A DNA stretch of 64,000 nucleotides from Bolinopsis microptera. Lineage: Eukaryota > Ctenophora > Tentaculata > Lobata > Bolinopsidae. A program made the translations under genes and the position numbers. The stretch covers positions 5,448,858 to 5,512,857 of the forward strand of contig NC_087075.1 in the NCBI RefSeq assembly GCF_026151205.1, given 5' to 3'. The notes beneath the pieces are model-generated. The model was not told the origin of the DNA. It made no database searches and was given only the letters and a program-made list of their open reading frames with translations. Of this stretch, positions 51,340 through 61,651 are shown piece by piece; positions within the stretch are counted from its first letter, which is position 1; every line of letters starts with the position of its first letter.

Positions 51340-53253
51340 ATGGAACAAATCTCACATGTGAACTCTTCAATTTGCTTCAATTCAAATCAACAACTTAATT
51401 CAAATCATCAACTCAATATCATGGACGATTCAATGGAAAAATTTTTTGGAAAACTATTGTCGGAATGTGATCAAAAATGCAAAAACTGTACTGCACTCAA
51501 ATCTCATGTCAAGTTTCTCGAGCGGAAAGTGATCATCCTAGAAGACATTGTTCAAACTTCTCAGACTATAGCAGAGATTAATGGTACGTTGTTACATCAA
51601 AGTACCAATCAGTCAATAGATTATCGGGCTGTCCTGGATAGGTGTTCAGATGTTGCAGTTCAGACAGAATTTGAAAACGATCAGATTGAATATGACAGTG
51701 AATGTGAGGTGCCTGAATCCTTCATGCTAATCAATAGTGATGGCATCATTGAAGCACCAGATTCTATCATTTCCAACAACACAGAAAATCAAATCAGTGA
51801 GAGTACAGGATCTGTCAATCCATGGAGTGGCAAGTATTATGCTGAAATAGATGTAACACCCATATCTAGTGTGGCCTTAAGTGTAAATGACGAAAGCCCT
51901 GACATTATCATACCACCTGTTGAACTCATTGATCAGGCACCGTTTCAAAAATTCTCCTTAGACATCTTCCTGAGAGAATTGGATTTTAGCCACCAGTTTC
52001 AAAATAGGAAAACAGCTTACTTTGGGGACTTCCCATATGTGTATAATGGGGGAAGTCACGAGGCGAAGGAGATACCACATCAGTCCTATCTGGCTGCTAT
52101 CTGTTCATATCTTGATGTGTTACTCCCGGATTATGTTTACAACAGTGCTCTCGTTAACTACTACAGTACTGGGACAGAATGCATGCCTATCCATAGTGAT
52201 AATGAAGAATGCATCGATGAAAACTCTTACATTGTTACAGTTTCTCTGGGTGCCTCTAGGACGATGCAGTTCACAGAAATTCAAACAGGAAAAGTGGTGT
52301 CTGCCCTAGATCTAAAGCATGGGGATGTTTGTATCATGTCTAAAAAATCCCAGCTTCATTACAGACATGAAATCTGTACTCAACCATCTTGTACAAACAA
52401 AAGGATCAGTATCACATTCAGACTGATCAAACCTGTAGCTGTTGTCCAAAGATTAACAAGTACACCAACCAACATGTGCAATGACAATTACCATGACCCA
52501 TATGAAAACATCTCCAACTCCAGCGGCTATGTACCTTATCAAGAAGACGAGTTTATAGTTCATCCATCAAGGAAAACGAATGGTGCTTATCAGCACCGAC
52601 CTCTAACCCCACCCTATACATCTCCACCACCCCATCAATCAGGGCGGCATGTTAACAGACAACAATTGTTCGAAAAGGAGACACCCAACGATGTGAGCAC
52701 AGTTTATATCAGCAGCAGCATCTTCAGGCATCTGAATGAAAAACTGTTGAGCTCTTCATCTCAGAAGGCCAAAGTATTTTTCTACCCAGGGGCCAACTCA
52801 ATCCAAATGTCCCAAAGACTCTTTAGTGACAGTCAGTTCAAAGTTCTCAACAAAGAAAAGGTTAAAAAGGTTGTTTTACTAACTGGTACTAACTGTGTTG
52901 ATCCAATTGACCTCAACACAATGAACTTCAACAGTGCCACCAATGACATGGAAGAATTTGTTCAAAAATTGTGGGCAGAATTTAATAGTGCAAAAATATA
53001 TATCTTAAATATTCTGCCTAGAGCTGTCACTAGTAAGAACATTATAGTGCAGGGACTTAATCGATACTTAGAGAATATGTGTTATAAGCATGGGCTAATA
53101 TACATTAACACAGAACATGAAAATAATCTCTTTACTTTAAATTATAATAGAAAGGACAAGTATTTTGGCAGGGGCCATGACAATGTGCACCTCAATAAGT
53201 TAGGAATTGCCAGGCTTGGTAAGCATCTCAAATATGTAACTCACTTGTGTTAA
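51340..53253 (+). CDS. LINE ORF1 with AlkB-type dioxygenase and SGNH hydrolase domains
   Basis: 637 residues. A short coiled coil (about 40-80) with a Cys-pair (KCKNC) leads to an acidic linker. At about 205-365 lies an AlkB-like Fe(II)/2-oxoglutarate oxygenase: NYYSTG, H285-S-D287 (IHSDNE), H343 (YRHEI) and R355/R361 (KRISITFR), so the metal triad and co-substrate arginines are all kept. AlkB enzymes remove alkyl groups from nucleic-acid bases by oxidation. At about 455-637 is an SGNH/GDSL-type hydrolase: YISSSIF with a candidate serine, LTGTN near 515 and DNVHLNKLG near 613-616 with the Asp-His. Esterase domains are known in CR1-type ORF1s. The ORF lies 291 bp before the plus-strand ORF2, same strand, no visible boundary between them. 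Confidence 0.85.
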   Translation: MEQISHVNSSICFNSNQQLNSNHQLNIMDDSMEKFFGKLLSECDQKCKNCTALKSHVKFLERKVIILEDIVQTSQTIAEINGTLLHQSTNQSIDYRAVLDRCSDVAVQTEFENDQIEYDSECEVPESFMLINSDGIIEAPDSIISNNTENQISESTGSVNPWSGKYYAEIDVTPISSVALSVNDESPDIIIPPVELIDQAPFQKFSLDIFLRELDFSHQFQNRKTAYFGDFPYVYNGGSHEAKEIPHQSYLAAICSYLDVLLPDYVYNSALVNYYSTGTECMPIHSDNEECIDENSYIVTVSLGASRTMQFTEIQTGKVVSALDLKHGDVCIMSKKSQLHYRHEICTQPSCTNKRISITFRLIKPVAVVQRLTSTPTNMCNDNYHDPYENISNSSGYVPYQEDEFIVHPSRKTNGAYQHRPLTPPYTSPPPHQSGRHVNRQQLFEKETPNDVSTVYISSSIFRHLNEKLLSSSSQKAKVFFYPGANSIQMSQRLFSDSQFKVLNKEKVKKVVLLTGTNCVDPIDLNTMNFNSATNDMEEFVQKLWAEFNSAKIYILNILPRAVTSKNIIVQGLNRYLENMCYKHGLIYINTEHENNLFTLNYNRKDKYFGRGHDNVHLNKLGIARLGKHLKYVTHLC

Positions 53254-53544
53254 ACTTCATTAAAATTCTATAATCCAAGGGTATCAACATGAATAATAAC
53301 AGGATTACTGTTTTATCTGGTTTAAAATGTTAGATCAGCACAAATTTCTAATAACTTAATGTTTTTATATCTCTCAAGCTATATTTATCACAAACAGAAG
53401 TGAGTTACTATTTTATGCTGTTAAATTTTATGATTTAAACTGCAGTATGATTGCTGATCCGAAATCCAATTTAAATCATATGTATGACATGATTTGAAAC
53501 TTAGTCTACTTGGGGAGACTGCATGTGGATTTGTTCCCCATTAG

Positions 53545-53715
53545 CTTTGGTTTAACCTTATTCGTACCTCAATAAACGATAATCTCTCTCTTGGTCTATG
53601 TAATATACAGGGTGGCCTGACTAATCTGGCAAAAACTCTCGAACTACAGGAGCTAATATTTCGCGAAAAGCTTGACATAATTGGAATTAATGAGACAAAC
53701 CTTAAATCTGATATA
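53545..53715 (+). CDS. LINE ORF2 start (endonuclease N-terminus), cut by a LINE insertion
   Basis: The frame opens after TAG 53542-53544 and encodes LGLCNIQGGLTNLAKTLELQ, then LDIIGINETNLKSDI, the first endonuclease strands with the catalytic Glu. At 53715 it meets the (TTTA)n tail of the inserted minus-strand LINE. It continues in the same frame at 57152. No ATG is seen near the beginning; re-initiation or an unusual start would be needed. Confidence 0.75.
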
Positions 53716-56700
53716 AATAAATAAATAAATAAATAAAGTCAATTTTTACAGCACAGCAATATATATCTAAATATCAGATCCTCTGTAATCATAATGTATA
53801 AAAAAAGGAGCTTTTCTCTGTGCTGAAGGATGAATCAAGGCAGATCATGGTTCTGTTAGCAGGCCACCCTAGTTATGGACAATACATATATATAAAATAA
53901 TTAAATTATAATTTTAAAATTGTGTCAAGATTGAACTAAAACATAACTCAGGGTAAAATAGACGTATTCCCTTCGTCAAATTAACTATTTACAATACTAA
54001 ACTTAAACGAACTCCGAGTAAAATAAACGTAATCCCTTTGTCAAACTTGCTATTTACAATAAGTTAATAAATTAATACGGTTGAAAATTATTTCATATTC
54101 AATAACAATGTAGCATCAATATAATTGATACAAATGAGGAGCATACAGCGAGAATTGCACATAACAGGAGGACTGGAGGTATGGAGCAATAATGATTGAC
54201 AGTGCACCTTTCCACTGATGTTCCTAATTTCCTGTAATAGCTTAATAGGCATGGAAATACTTTGATTGCAGGGGATAGATTGGATTCACTTATGTACTGA
54301 GATAACTTAACCGAAATAACATAACTGCCTAGATACATTGGCTAGTGTTGGGTGGGATCATGAATTTATCGTAAGAGTTATCCCCTTGGTAATTCTCATC
54401 AGTTAGCAACATATTCATAAGAGTTTCTTTGTATAACTTAGAAAATTTCTTAACGTCGTCACACTCTCTAAGGGACTTTGGTAATATGTTCCAGGCCTTA
54501 GTTCCTAGATAGTTAAACTCCTTGTGAGATCTTGATTTAGGAGTATAAAGATTGCAGTTTTCTGCCTCACGTGATCCACCAGAAATATACGAGAATTTCC
54601 CGATAAAATGCTTTGGACATGTTTCATTGATTATACGGTACATATATGAGCTAAGATGAACCTGTCGTCTCAAATGGAGAGGAAGCCATCCCATATTTTT
54701 GTATACATTAACCGACCTCTCTCTGATGTTTACATCTAGGGCTATTTTAGCAACCTTTTTGTACATGATATCTAACTCTCCTAGTCGTTTTTTATATGTT
54801 CTTGACCAGATGGTGTCTAAGTAGTCAAAATGTGGCAACATAAGTGCATTAGCAAACATCTTCCTGAACTTGAGAGGGAGAAGTTTTTTTGATCTATACA
54901 TAGCACCAATTCTTTTGGATATCTTTTTCTTAATGTTATCAATATGTTCATTAAATGTCAATCTGCTGTCAACTATAAGTCCAAGGTACTTATGGGATTC
55001 AGTTTCACAGATTACCAAAGTAAGGTCATCACAAATTTCAACAAGGATGGCATCAAGGTTAGGCTTAGAGTCAAGGATCATTAGTTTTGTTTTTTCATTA
55101 TTCAGGGATAGTTTATTAGCCTGAAGCCATCTGATAACTAATTTCAACTCTTGTTTGATGTTACCATAGTTTCCTCTAGATATATTGTCAAAATATAATG
55201 CACCGTCATCAGCAAATAGATAAGGTTTAGAAAATAGGCATGCATTAGGCAGGTCATTGATAAAAATGCTGAATAGAATTGGTCCTAATATACTTCCTTG
55301 AGGCACTCCAGAGTTCAATGAATGTAAACTGCTTATCCTACTCCCAACTCTAGTTTGCTGTAATCTATCTGTGAGGAAGCTCCTAAACCAGCTCAATGCA
55401 GTATTTTTTATTCCATAATGCTTCAGCTTTTGAATGAGAATATCATGGTTAACAGTATCAAATGCCTTTCTGATGTCCAGGAAGATAATTGCAGGATGCT
55501 TGGCACTGTTCTTAGCAGTAAATATACGATCAAACAGATCTAACATGAGATAAGTTGTAGAGTGATCTTTACGGAAACCATATTGATGCTCTGAAAGTAT
55601 TCCCTTTTCATCAAGATATTGAGTCAGTTGGGAGTTCACACAAAATTCGATGCACTTTCCAAGAATCGGTAAAATTGAGATTGGTCGATAATTACTAGGA
55701 TTCTCAGTATCACCATCCTTATGGATTGGGGTGACTTTTGCAACCTTGCAGCTATTTGGCATGATGCCACTGGATAAACTCAAATTTACAAGATGTGTTA
55801 ATGGAGCAATAAATGCAGGTAAAATTTGTCTAAACACTCTCAATGGTATATGATCATTAGTGGATTTGCTACAAGGGATACTTGCCACATAGTCTAAGAT
55901 ATTGGACTCAGTTATTTCAGTAAAGCTATTCAAGCTGGTCTCGTTGTCAATCTGCTCATTTTGTAGATAAGATAGAAATTCATTTTCATTTTCCAGCTGC
56001 ACTTCTGCTTGGATCTTTGGACCTATTTCAGCAAAATATTTATTGGTGGTTTCAGCATCAAGATTGTTATTGATATTGTTAGCTTTAACAGGCAGATTTG
56101 ATGCTGTCTTTATCGTTTTCCATACACCCTTTAGATCATTCATGGCACACTTGGCTTTCAGTTCTGTTGTTAAGTTAGTCTTCCTATTAATTCTAGACAA
56201 ATAGGTTGAATAGTTTCTCTGCCGTTTATATGCCATCCATAATGAGTCACATTTATTACAGTGTATAAGACCATTTGGATGTATACGTCTGTTCTTGTTG
56301 TGTGTTAAAAATTTACGGTAAAGTTTCCCTTTCAATTTCTTACTTTCTAAAAATTCTGGAGATGGCTTATGGATGTAATCACTATGGCACTTAATTTGTT
56401 TAATTGGACAGAAGTGATCATAGTAGTGATCAATATGTTCGTTTAAACCATCAACTGCATCATTCAGACTAGTTGAATCTATTATTGGTCTATAATCACA
56501 GGTTTCCAAAAATTCTTTAAGAGCAGTAACATTCATTTTGCTGTGATCTCTTATTAGTAACTTCTTGAATTTTGAGGCCTTATGCACATTGAAATCGACA
56601 ATGAACTTTACGACCTGATGATCTCCTATACAATCATCAAGGACTTTGCAGTCAAGAAACTTGGAGTAAGTGTTTGTTATGACAACATCGATTGTGGTCT

Positions 56701-57146
56701 TTGTGATTCTGTTTCCTAGTTTAGCAATGCGGGTAATATCCTGAACTACCTGTACCATTCCAAACATTTTCATTGTAATGTCTAATTTCTTATAGTTCAT
56801 ACTGCTGATGTTGTTTTGGTCTACATTTACATCACCCAGCCAAATAACATTCTTACTTCCTATACTCATCATGCAGTCTGTCATATAATCTAAAAATTTG
56901 TCAAGAGGACTAAACAACTCAGATCTGTAGAAACAGCAGATGAAAATATTGCAATCTGTAAGATGGATCCAAATAGCCTCGATTTGGTCATATTGCAAAA
57001 CTAAGTTTAGTTGAATCATTTTAAACTTTATGTGCTCACTGATGAGAATGCCACATCCCCCATGACCATTGTCGTTAGGACGGTCTTTGCGGATAAAAGT
57101 AAAATTCTTGGGTAGGTTTAGACTGGCTGAGTCAATATCCGACTTA
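53716..57146 (-). mobile_element. Minus-strand CR1-like LINE inserted in the plus-strand LINE
   Basis: ATATA at 53711-53715 and 57147-57151 flanks the insert. Its 3' end carries (TTTA)n at 53716-53738. The 5' end is truncated within the endonuclease. The 3' UTR has a tandem duplication of about 65 bp (53945-54066). Confidence 0.85.
54329..57145 (-). CDS. CR1-like LINE ORF2 (endonuclease, truncated start; reverse transcriptase)
   Basis: The frame enters at KSDIDSASLNLPKNFTF. An ATG at 57019 is internal. Seen: DRPNDNGHGGCGILI, LGDVNVDQN, CIGDHQVVK; RT blocks NYRPISILPILGKCIEFCV, FLDIRKAFDTVNHD, GVPQGSILGPILFSIFINDL, YLFADDGALYF, and the C-terminal block WNILPKSLREC. No internal stop, so the copy is fairly recent, but the missing N-terminus leaves the endonuclease incomplete. 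Confidence 0.93.
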   Translation of the reverse strand, partial: KSDIDSASLNLPKNFTFIRKDRPNDNGHGGCGILISEHIKFKMIQLNLVLQYDQIEAIWIHLTDCNIFICCFYRSELFSPLDKFLDYMTDCMMSIGSKNVIWLGDVNVDQNNISSMNYKKLDITMKMFGMVQVVQDITRIAKLGNRITKTTIDVVITNTYSKFLDCKVLDDCIGDHQVVKFIVDFNVHKASKFKKLLIRDHSKMNVTALKEFLETCDYRPIIDSTSLNDAVDGLNEHIDHYYDHFCPIKQIKCHSDYIHKPSPEFLESKKLKGKLYRKFLTHNKNRRIHPNGLIHCNKCDSLWMAYKRQRNYSTYLSRINRKTNLTTELKAKCAMNDLKGVWKTIKTASNLPVKANNINNNLDAETTNKYFAEIGPKIQAEVQLENENEFLSYLQNEQIDNETSLNSFTEITESNILDYVASIPCSKSTNDHIPLRVFRQILPAFIAPLTHLVNLSLSSGIMPNSCKVAKVTPIHKDGDTENPSNYRPISILPILGKCIEFCVNSQLTQYLDEKGILSEHQYGFRKDHSTTYLMLDLFDRIFTAKNSAKHPAIIFLDIRKAFDTVNHDILIQKLKHYGIKNTALSWFRSFLTDRLQQTRVGSRISSLHSLNSGVPQGSILGPILFSIFINDLPNACLFSKPYLFADDGALYFDNISRGNYGNIKQELKLVIRWLQANKLSLNNEKTKLMILDSKPNLDAILVEICDDLTLVICETESHKYLGLIVDSRLTFNEHIDNIKKKISKRIGAMYRSKKLLPLKFRKMFANALMLPHFDYLDTIWSRTYKKRLGELDIMYKKVAKIALDVNIRERSVNVYKNMGWLPLHLRRQVHLSSYMYRIINETCPKHFIGKFSYISGGSREAENCNLYTPKSRSHKEFNYLGTKAWNILPKSLRECDDVKKFSKLYKETLMNMLLTDENYQGDNSYDKFMIPPNTSQCI

Positions 57147-57151
57147 ATATA

Positions 57152-59977
57152 GACACTAGTACACTTAACTTCCCCTTAAACTTTGATTTTATAAGGTGTG
57201 ATAGACCTAACGATAGAGGAAGAGGAGGGTGTGGTATATTGATCAACCAAAATGTTAACCACAAATTACTCAATTTAGATATAACCTACTCTGATATTTC
57301 TAAAATCGAAGCTATATGGATACAACTCAAGGACGCCAATCTTTACATTTGCTGCTTCTACAGATCACAAAACTTTTGTCATCTAGATACTTTCCTTGAT
57401 TATATGACTGAATGTATGATGAAACTTCAAGGTAAGAAAGTAATATGGATTGGCGATGTTAATGTTAACCAAAACTCTTTATCTGATCTAGATTATAAAA
57501 AGTTAGATATAACAATGAAGCTCTTTGGAATGATACAGACTGTTACAGGAATTACTAGAGTTGCAAACTTAGATGGTAGAATAACGCAGAGCACAATAGA
57601 TGTTGTAATGACTAACTGTTACTCTAATTTCATAGAGTGTAAAGTACTTGATGATAGAATAGGAGATCACCAAGCTCTCAAATGTGTTCTCGACTTTAAA
57701 GTAAATAAAGCTAGTAAATTCCAGAAGGTCCTTATTAGAGACCACTCCTTAAACAATCTAAAAGCATTAAGCTATTTTCTGGGATCCTGCAGTAACTACA
57801 GTAATATTCTAAGCTGTACTAATGTAGACCATGCCCTAGATGGACTTAATCATCACATCCAGGAATCGTATGACAATTACTGTCCACCTAAACAGATAAA
57901 ATGTAATAGTAACTTTCTTTGTAATCCCTCTAAAGAACTGTTGGCAGAAATACGGAAGAAGAAGATGCTTTTCAGAAAGTATAAAAAGTGTTTAGGACAA
58001 TTAAACAAATTCAAGTGTAATTGTATTAATGGAATATGTAAATGCAGAAAAAGTGAACTACATAAGAAATGCTCTACTTCGTGGGATAACTATCGTCCCC
58101 AAAGAAACTATGTGACAAAATTATCCAAAGAAAACAGACGTACAAATATTGTTCAGGACCTTACTGTGAAAAGTGCAAAAAACGATTTGAAAGGTATTTG
58201 GAAAACTATCAAACATGCTTCAAACTTACCTGGAAAAATAAGTAGCTCTTCCCCAAGCAACTTAAATGTGAACGGAGTTAACCTGCATTTTGCCACAGTT
58301 GGTACAATAATACAAGAATCGATTAAGGAAAAGGATTCAGACGACTTCCTAGAATATATGCCGCCTCCAACAGAGTGTAAACTCTCTGTATTCGAAGAGG
58401 TGACTGTTGAACAAGTAAAAGAATATATACTCAGTATACCATCAGATAAATCGATTAACGATATCATGCCCATTAAAGTATATAAGTATATTATTCCCCA
58501 AATCATCGATCCAGTAGCTCATATTATAAACCTTAGTATGAAAAGTGGAACAATGCCGTTGGCATGTAAAATTGCATCAGTCACTCCAATTCTTAAAACT
58601 GGTGACCCTAATGATCCAAATAACTACCGGCCAATATCCATACTCCCCCTACTTGGAAAATGCATAGAATATTTTGTTAACCAACAGCTTACAGAGTATG
58701 TTGAAACCAATAAACTGCTTACCAACCATCAGTATGGATTTAGAAAAGATCATTCCACCACTTTTCTAATGCTTAATCTATTTGATAAAATATTTACGTC
58801 TAAGGAATCACAGAAGAAACCTGCAATTGTATTCTTAGATATTAAAAAGGCCTTTGACAAAGTAAGCCATAATATTTTATTAAAAAAACTTAAGTATTAT
58901 GGAGTTGATGGCTTTGTCATAAAGTGGTTCAAAAGCTACCTTGGGGACAGAAAGCAGCACACCAAAATACGTGGTAATGTAAGCACATCACTCCCTGTTA
59001 AAACAGGTGTGCCACAGGGTAGCATATTAGGACCAATTCTATTTAGTTTATTCATAAATGATCTCAGTAGAAATTGCACACAATCTACTGTTTACTTATT
59101 TGCAGATGACAGTGCACTATATTTTGATAACATTTCCCGAGGCATATATGAGAATGTAATTAAGGATATGAAAATTGTGTATGAATGGCTTAGAATCAAC
59201 AAGCTGAGGCTAAATGCTGCAAAATCTTCATTCATTGTATTTGATAGATCACCTAATCTGGACACGTTGTCAATCCCTCTGGATTTGGAAAAAGAATGCC
59301 TATTTATAGAAGAAACTAAATCTCAAAAATATTTAGGTCTCATGATAGACAATTTATTGAACTTTCAAGACCATATTGATTATGTGAAATCAAAAATTGC
59401 TAAAAGAATAGGGGCATTATACAGGTCCAAAAATCTTCTTCCACTGAAATATAGAAAAATGTTTGTAAATGCTCTTATGCTCCCCCAATTTGACTACCTG
59501 GATATAATATGGTGTAGGGCTGCCAAAACCAAACTTAATTCTCTTGATATATTATACAAGAAAGTAGCAAAAATTGCTCTGGATGTTCATTGGCAGGAAC
59601 CATCAGTAAATGTATATCGAAATATGAAGTGGTTACCCTTACACTTAAGAAGACAACTCCATCTATCAACGTATATGTATAAAATTCTTAATGAGGCTGC
59701 ACCATCATCATTCACAGATAAATTTTCTTATGTATCCGGAGGATCACGTGATGCTGAGAGGTGCAACCTTTATATTCACAAATCAAGAACACACAAAACC
59801 TTTACATATTTAGGTGCAAAATGTTGGAATACAATTCCAGAGAACATAAGGACTATAGAATGTAGTGTAAAATTCTCACAATGTATGAAATCTAAATTTA
59901 TGTCAGATGTAATTCAAGGAGTCTCATCCTATGAAATAAACAATAGTTTCGACTATTTCTACACTCTAGCTATGTGA
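57152..59977 (+). CDS. LINE ORF2, rest of endonuclease and reverse transcriptase
   Basis: 942 codons including stop: FIRCDRPNDRGRGGCGILI, GDVNVNQN, DRIGDHQAL (endonuclease Asp-His); then RT blocks NYRPISILPLLGKCIEYFV, VFLDIKKAFDKVSHN, GVPQGSILGPILFSLFIND and YLFADDSALYF with the FADD catalytic pair; the end contains a WNTIPENIR block. A Cys-rich insert (CNCINGICKC) precedes the RT. The family resembles the minus-strand LINE at 54329-57146. The 3' UTR runs to about 60300. Confidence 0.92.
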   Translation, partial: DTSTLNFPLNFDFIRCDRPNDRGRGGCGILINQNVNHKLLNLDITYSDISKIEAIWIQLKDANLYICCFYRSQNFCHLDTFLDYMTECMMKLQGKKVIWIGDVNVNQNSLSDLDYKKLDITMKLFGMIQTVTGITRVANLDGRITQSTIDVVMTNCYSNFIECKVLDDRIGDHQALKCVLDFKVNKASKFQKVLIRDHSLNNLKALSYFLGSCSNYSNILSCTNVDHALDGLNHHIQESYDNYCPPKQIKCNSNFLCNPSKELLAEIRKKKMLFRKYKKCLGQLNKFKCNCINGICKCRKSELHKKCSTSWDNYRPQRNYVTKLSKENRRTNIVQDLTVKSAKNDLKGIWKTIKHASNLPGKISSSSPSNLNVNGVNLHFATVGTIIQESIKEKDSDDFLEYMPPPTECKLSVFEEVTVEQVKEYILSIPSDKSINDIMPIKVYKYIIPQIIDPVAHIINLSMKSGTMPLACKIASVTPILKTGDPNDPNNYRPISILPLLGKCIEYFVNQQLTEYVETNKLLTNHQYGFRKDHSTTFLMLNLFDKIFTSKESQKKPAIVFLDIKKAFDKVSHNILLKKLKYYGVDGFVIKWFKSYLGDRKQHTKIRGNVSTSLPVKTGVPQGSILGPILFSLFINDLSRNCTQSTVYLFADDSALYFDNISRGIYENVIKDMKIVYEWLRINKLRLNAAKSSFIVFDRSPNLDTLSIPLDLEKECLFIEETKSQKYLGLMIDNLLNFQDHIDYVKSKIAKRIGALYRSKNLLPLKYRKMFVNALMLPQFDYLDIIWCRAAKTKLNSLDILYKKVAKIALDVHWQEPSVNVYRNMKWLPLHLRRQLHLSTYMYKILNEAAPSSFTDKFSYVSGGSRDAERCNLYIHKSRTHKTFTYLGAKCWNTIPENIRTIECSVKFSQCMKSKFMSDVIQGVSSYEINNSFDYFYTLAM

Positions 59978-60366
59978 CAACTGAAACAAATTTTATGGTG
60001 CTGGAGTTTTTGTCGGGTGGAAAGGCCCCCTGCGTTATATATGACATATTTCCAGAAGTATAGAACTTTAAACATCTCCTTTACTCGTTCCCATTTGTTA
60101 TCATTGCCAATCTATTATTGTTCTATACTTCTCTGTTTATAACTTTAAATAACATTACTAACGTAATCCCAAAGTGGGCATCTATGTAATCTTAATTGTT
60201 ACCTTCATGCCCACAGTTCACTGTTAAATCATATCTTATTTTATCACTCATTAATTTATTACTCATTATTTTTTACATACTATATCCTTATGTCCCTAGA
60301 AGGGTGTTCTGCTAACAGTTTTCGACTGACTTGAATGTCCTGCACAGCAGATTGAAGCTTCTTAAA

Positions 60367-61404
60367 TTATTTTTTATTCTTATTGTATTGCTGTGTAAAT
60401 TTGATTCTAATTCTAATTTTCTCCTCTGAATTGTTGTCCTTATTATCACATTGTTGAGTTTCATGTCCAGGGGCGGCGCAGAAACCACAATACACTTCGT
60501 TTTTACAAGTCTTAGAATAGTGACCAAAGCCTTGACACTTGTTACATCTCTTTATGTAAAGTTGGTCATACACTTGGCAAGACAGTAAACCAAAGAACAA
60601 CCTGTTATTATTATCTCGTATAGCAATTCTAATATTATCACTCAACCTTATGATGGCTTGTTTGATATTTTGGTTTGCACGGAGAGGTTTCACAGACAGA
60701 ACATCAAACAGTGAACAGTCTGCTTTGAGGCAGTGAGAAATGTAAGGATTTTGCTTCAGGATGGTGTTCCTTATCTCTTCTTTGTGATCTCTATTAAAAT
60801 CCTTAGGTAGACCAACAACTGAGATAGTGGGATATCTTTGCTTTGGTTCTTTCAGTTGATTAGCAGCTATACCTGATGATATCAGCTCTGTCTTCAGATT
60901 ATCTCGTGAAGCTTGGGTTGGTAATATGAGTACTTGATCACCATTACTATCAACATATTGCTTATGAACCTGGATACCATTATCAACCACTGTTTTTTCT
61001 AGATCTTTACATGGAACATTAGCACCTTTTGTAACAACCAGCAAGGATTTTGTTCTTATTTCATCGAGCCACACGTTCTCGCCCTGATCAGTAGCTGGTT
61101 TCAAGGTACACTGTGCTTTGGCTATCGAGATGAGATTATCAACAGGGGAATGGTTAATAGATTTCCCAGCAATTACATTCTCCAATAATTTCTTAATCTC
61201 TGTGACATCACTAGCTAAGTGTGTTACTCGGTTGTCAAGTACCTGAACATGATCATTAGTTGTGCTAGTCTGCTTCACTTGATGATGTGTAAAGCAAGGA
61301 TCACACATAAAGAGAAAGTTTCCCATATGTTGTTCTTTACTTTTGTTAGAACTGTTTTGTACAAAAGCTGTGTAGAAAGACTTGGTACAGGGATTATTAG
61401 GCAT
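60367..61404 (-). CDS. LINE ORF1-type protein with double zinc knuckle
   Basis: 345 residues. The N-terminus has spaced Cys/His (CDPCFTHH), then a coiled coil (VLDNRVTHLASDVTEIKKLL) and an RRM-like region (YPTISVVGLPKDFNRDHKE). The C-terminus has two knuckles: CNKCQGFGHYSKTC and CGFCAAPGHETQQC. This is the nucleic-acid-binding ORF1 of CR1/L2-type LINEs. No ORF2 follows on its strand; the neighbour is the end of the plus-strand LINE, so it is an orphan fragment. An open stretch continues beyond its stop (KKLQSAVQDIQVSRKLLAEH). Confidence 0.85.
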   Translation of the reverse strand: MPNNPCTKSFYTAFVQNSSNKSKEQHMGNFLFMCDPCFTHHQVKQTSTTNDHVQVLDNRVTHLASDVTEIKKLLENVIAGKSINHSPVDNLISIAKAQCTLKPATDQGENVWLDEIRTKSLLVVTKGANVPCKDLEKTVVDNGIQVHKQYVDSNGDQVLILPTQASRDNLKTELISSGIAANQLKEPKQRYPTISVVGLPKDFNRDHKEEIRNTILKQNPYISHCLKADCSLFDVLSVKPLRANQNIKQAIIRLSDNIRIAIRDNNNRLFFGLLSCQVYDQLYIKRCNKCQGFGHYSKTCKNEVYCGFCAAPGHETQQCDNKDNNSEEKIRIRIKFTQQYNKNKK

Positions 61405-61651
61405 TGACTTGATTGAACTATAAGCTGAAAAGCTTTCAGATCAATTTTAAACCACCTGATGTAATGTTAATAATAATTAAATATTCTATTCTACAAATTT
61501 TTATCAGATCGAACCTATATTTGATTATCGAACCTATAAATTTGATAATCGAACCTATATTCGATAGTTTAGTTTATGCGATAAATTGATATTGATATTA
61601 TTATTGTTGAATGAAGTTAACTCCTGAGATAAATTTTATTACTTTTTAACA

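Larger units (their letters stand above)
51330..60310 (+). mobile_element. Near-complete plus-strand CR1-like LINE (ORF1 AlkB-SGNH, ORF2 EN-RT), interrupted
   Basis: Built from 51340-53253, 53545-53715 and 57152-59977. Without the 3.4 kb insert the element would be about 5.5 kb, a normal size for CR1/L2. Grouping ORF1 with ORF2 rests on strand and spacing. The alternative is that ORF1 belongs to another element cut off here. Confidence 0.65.
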
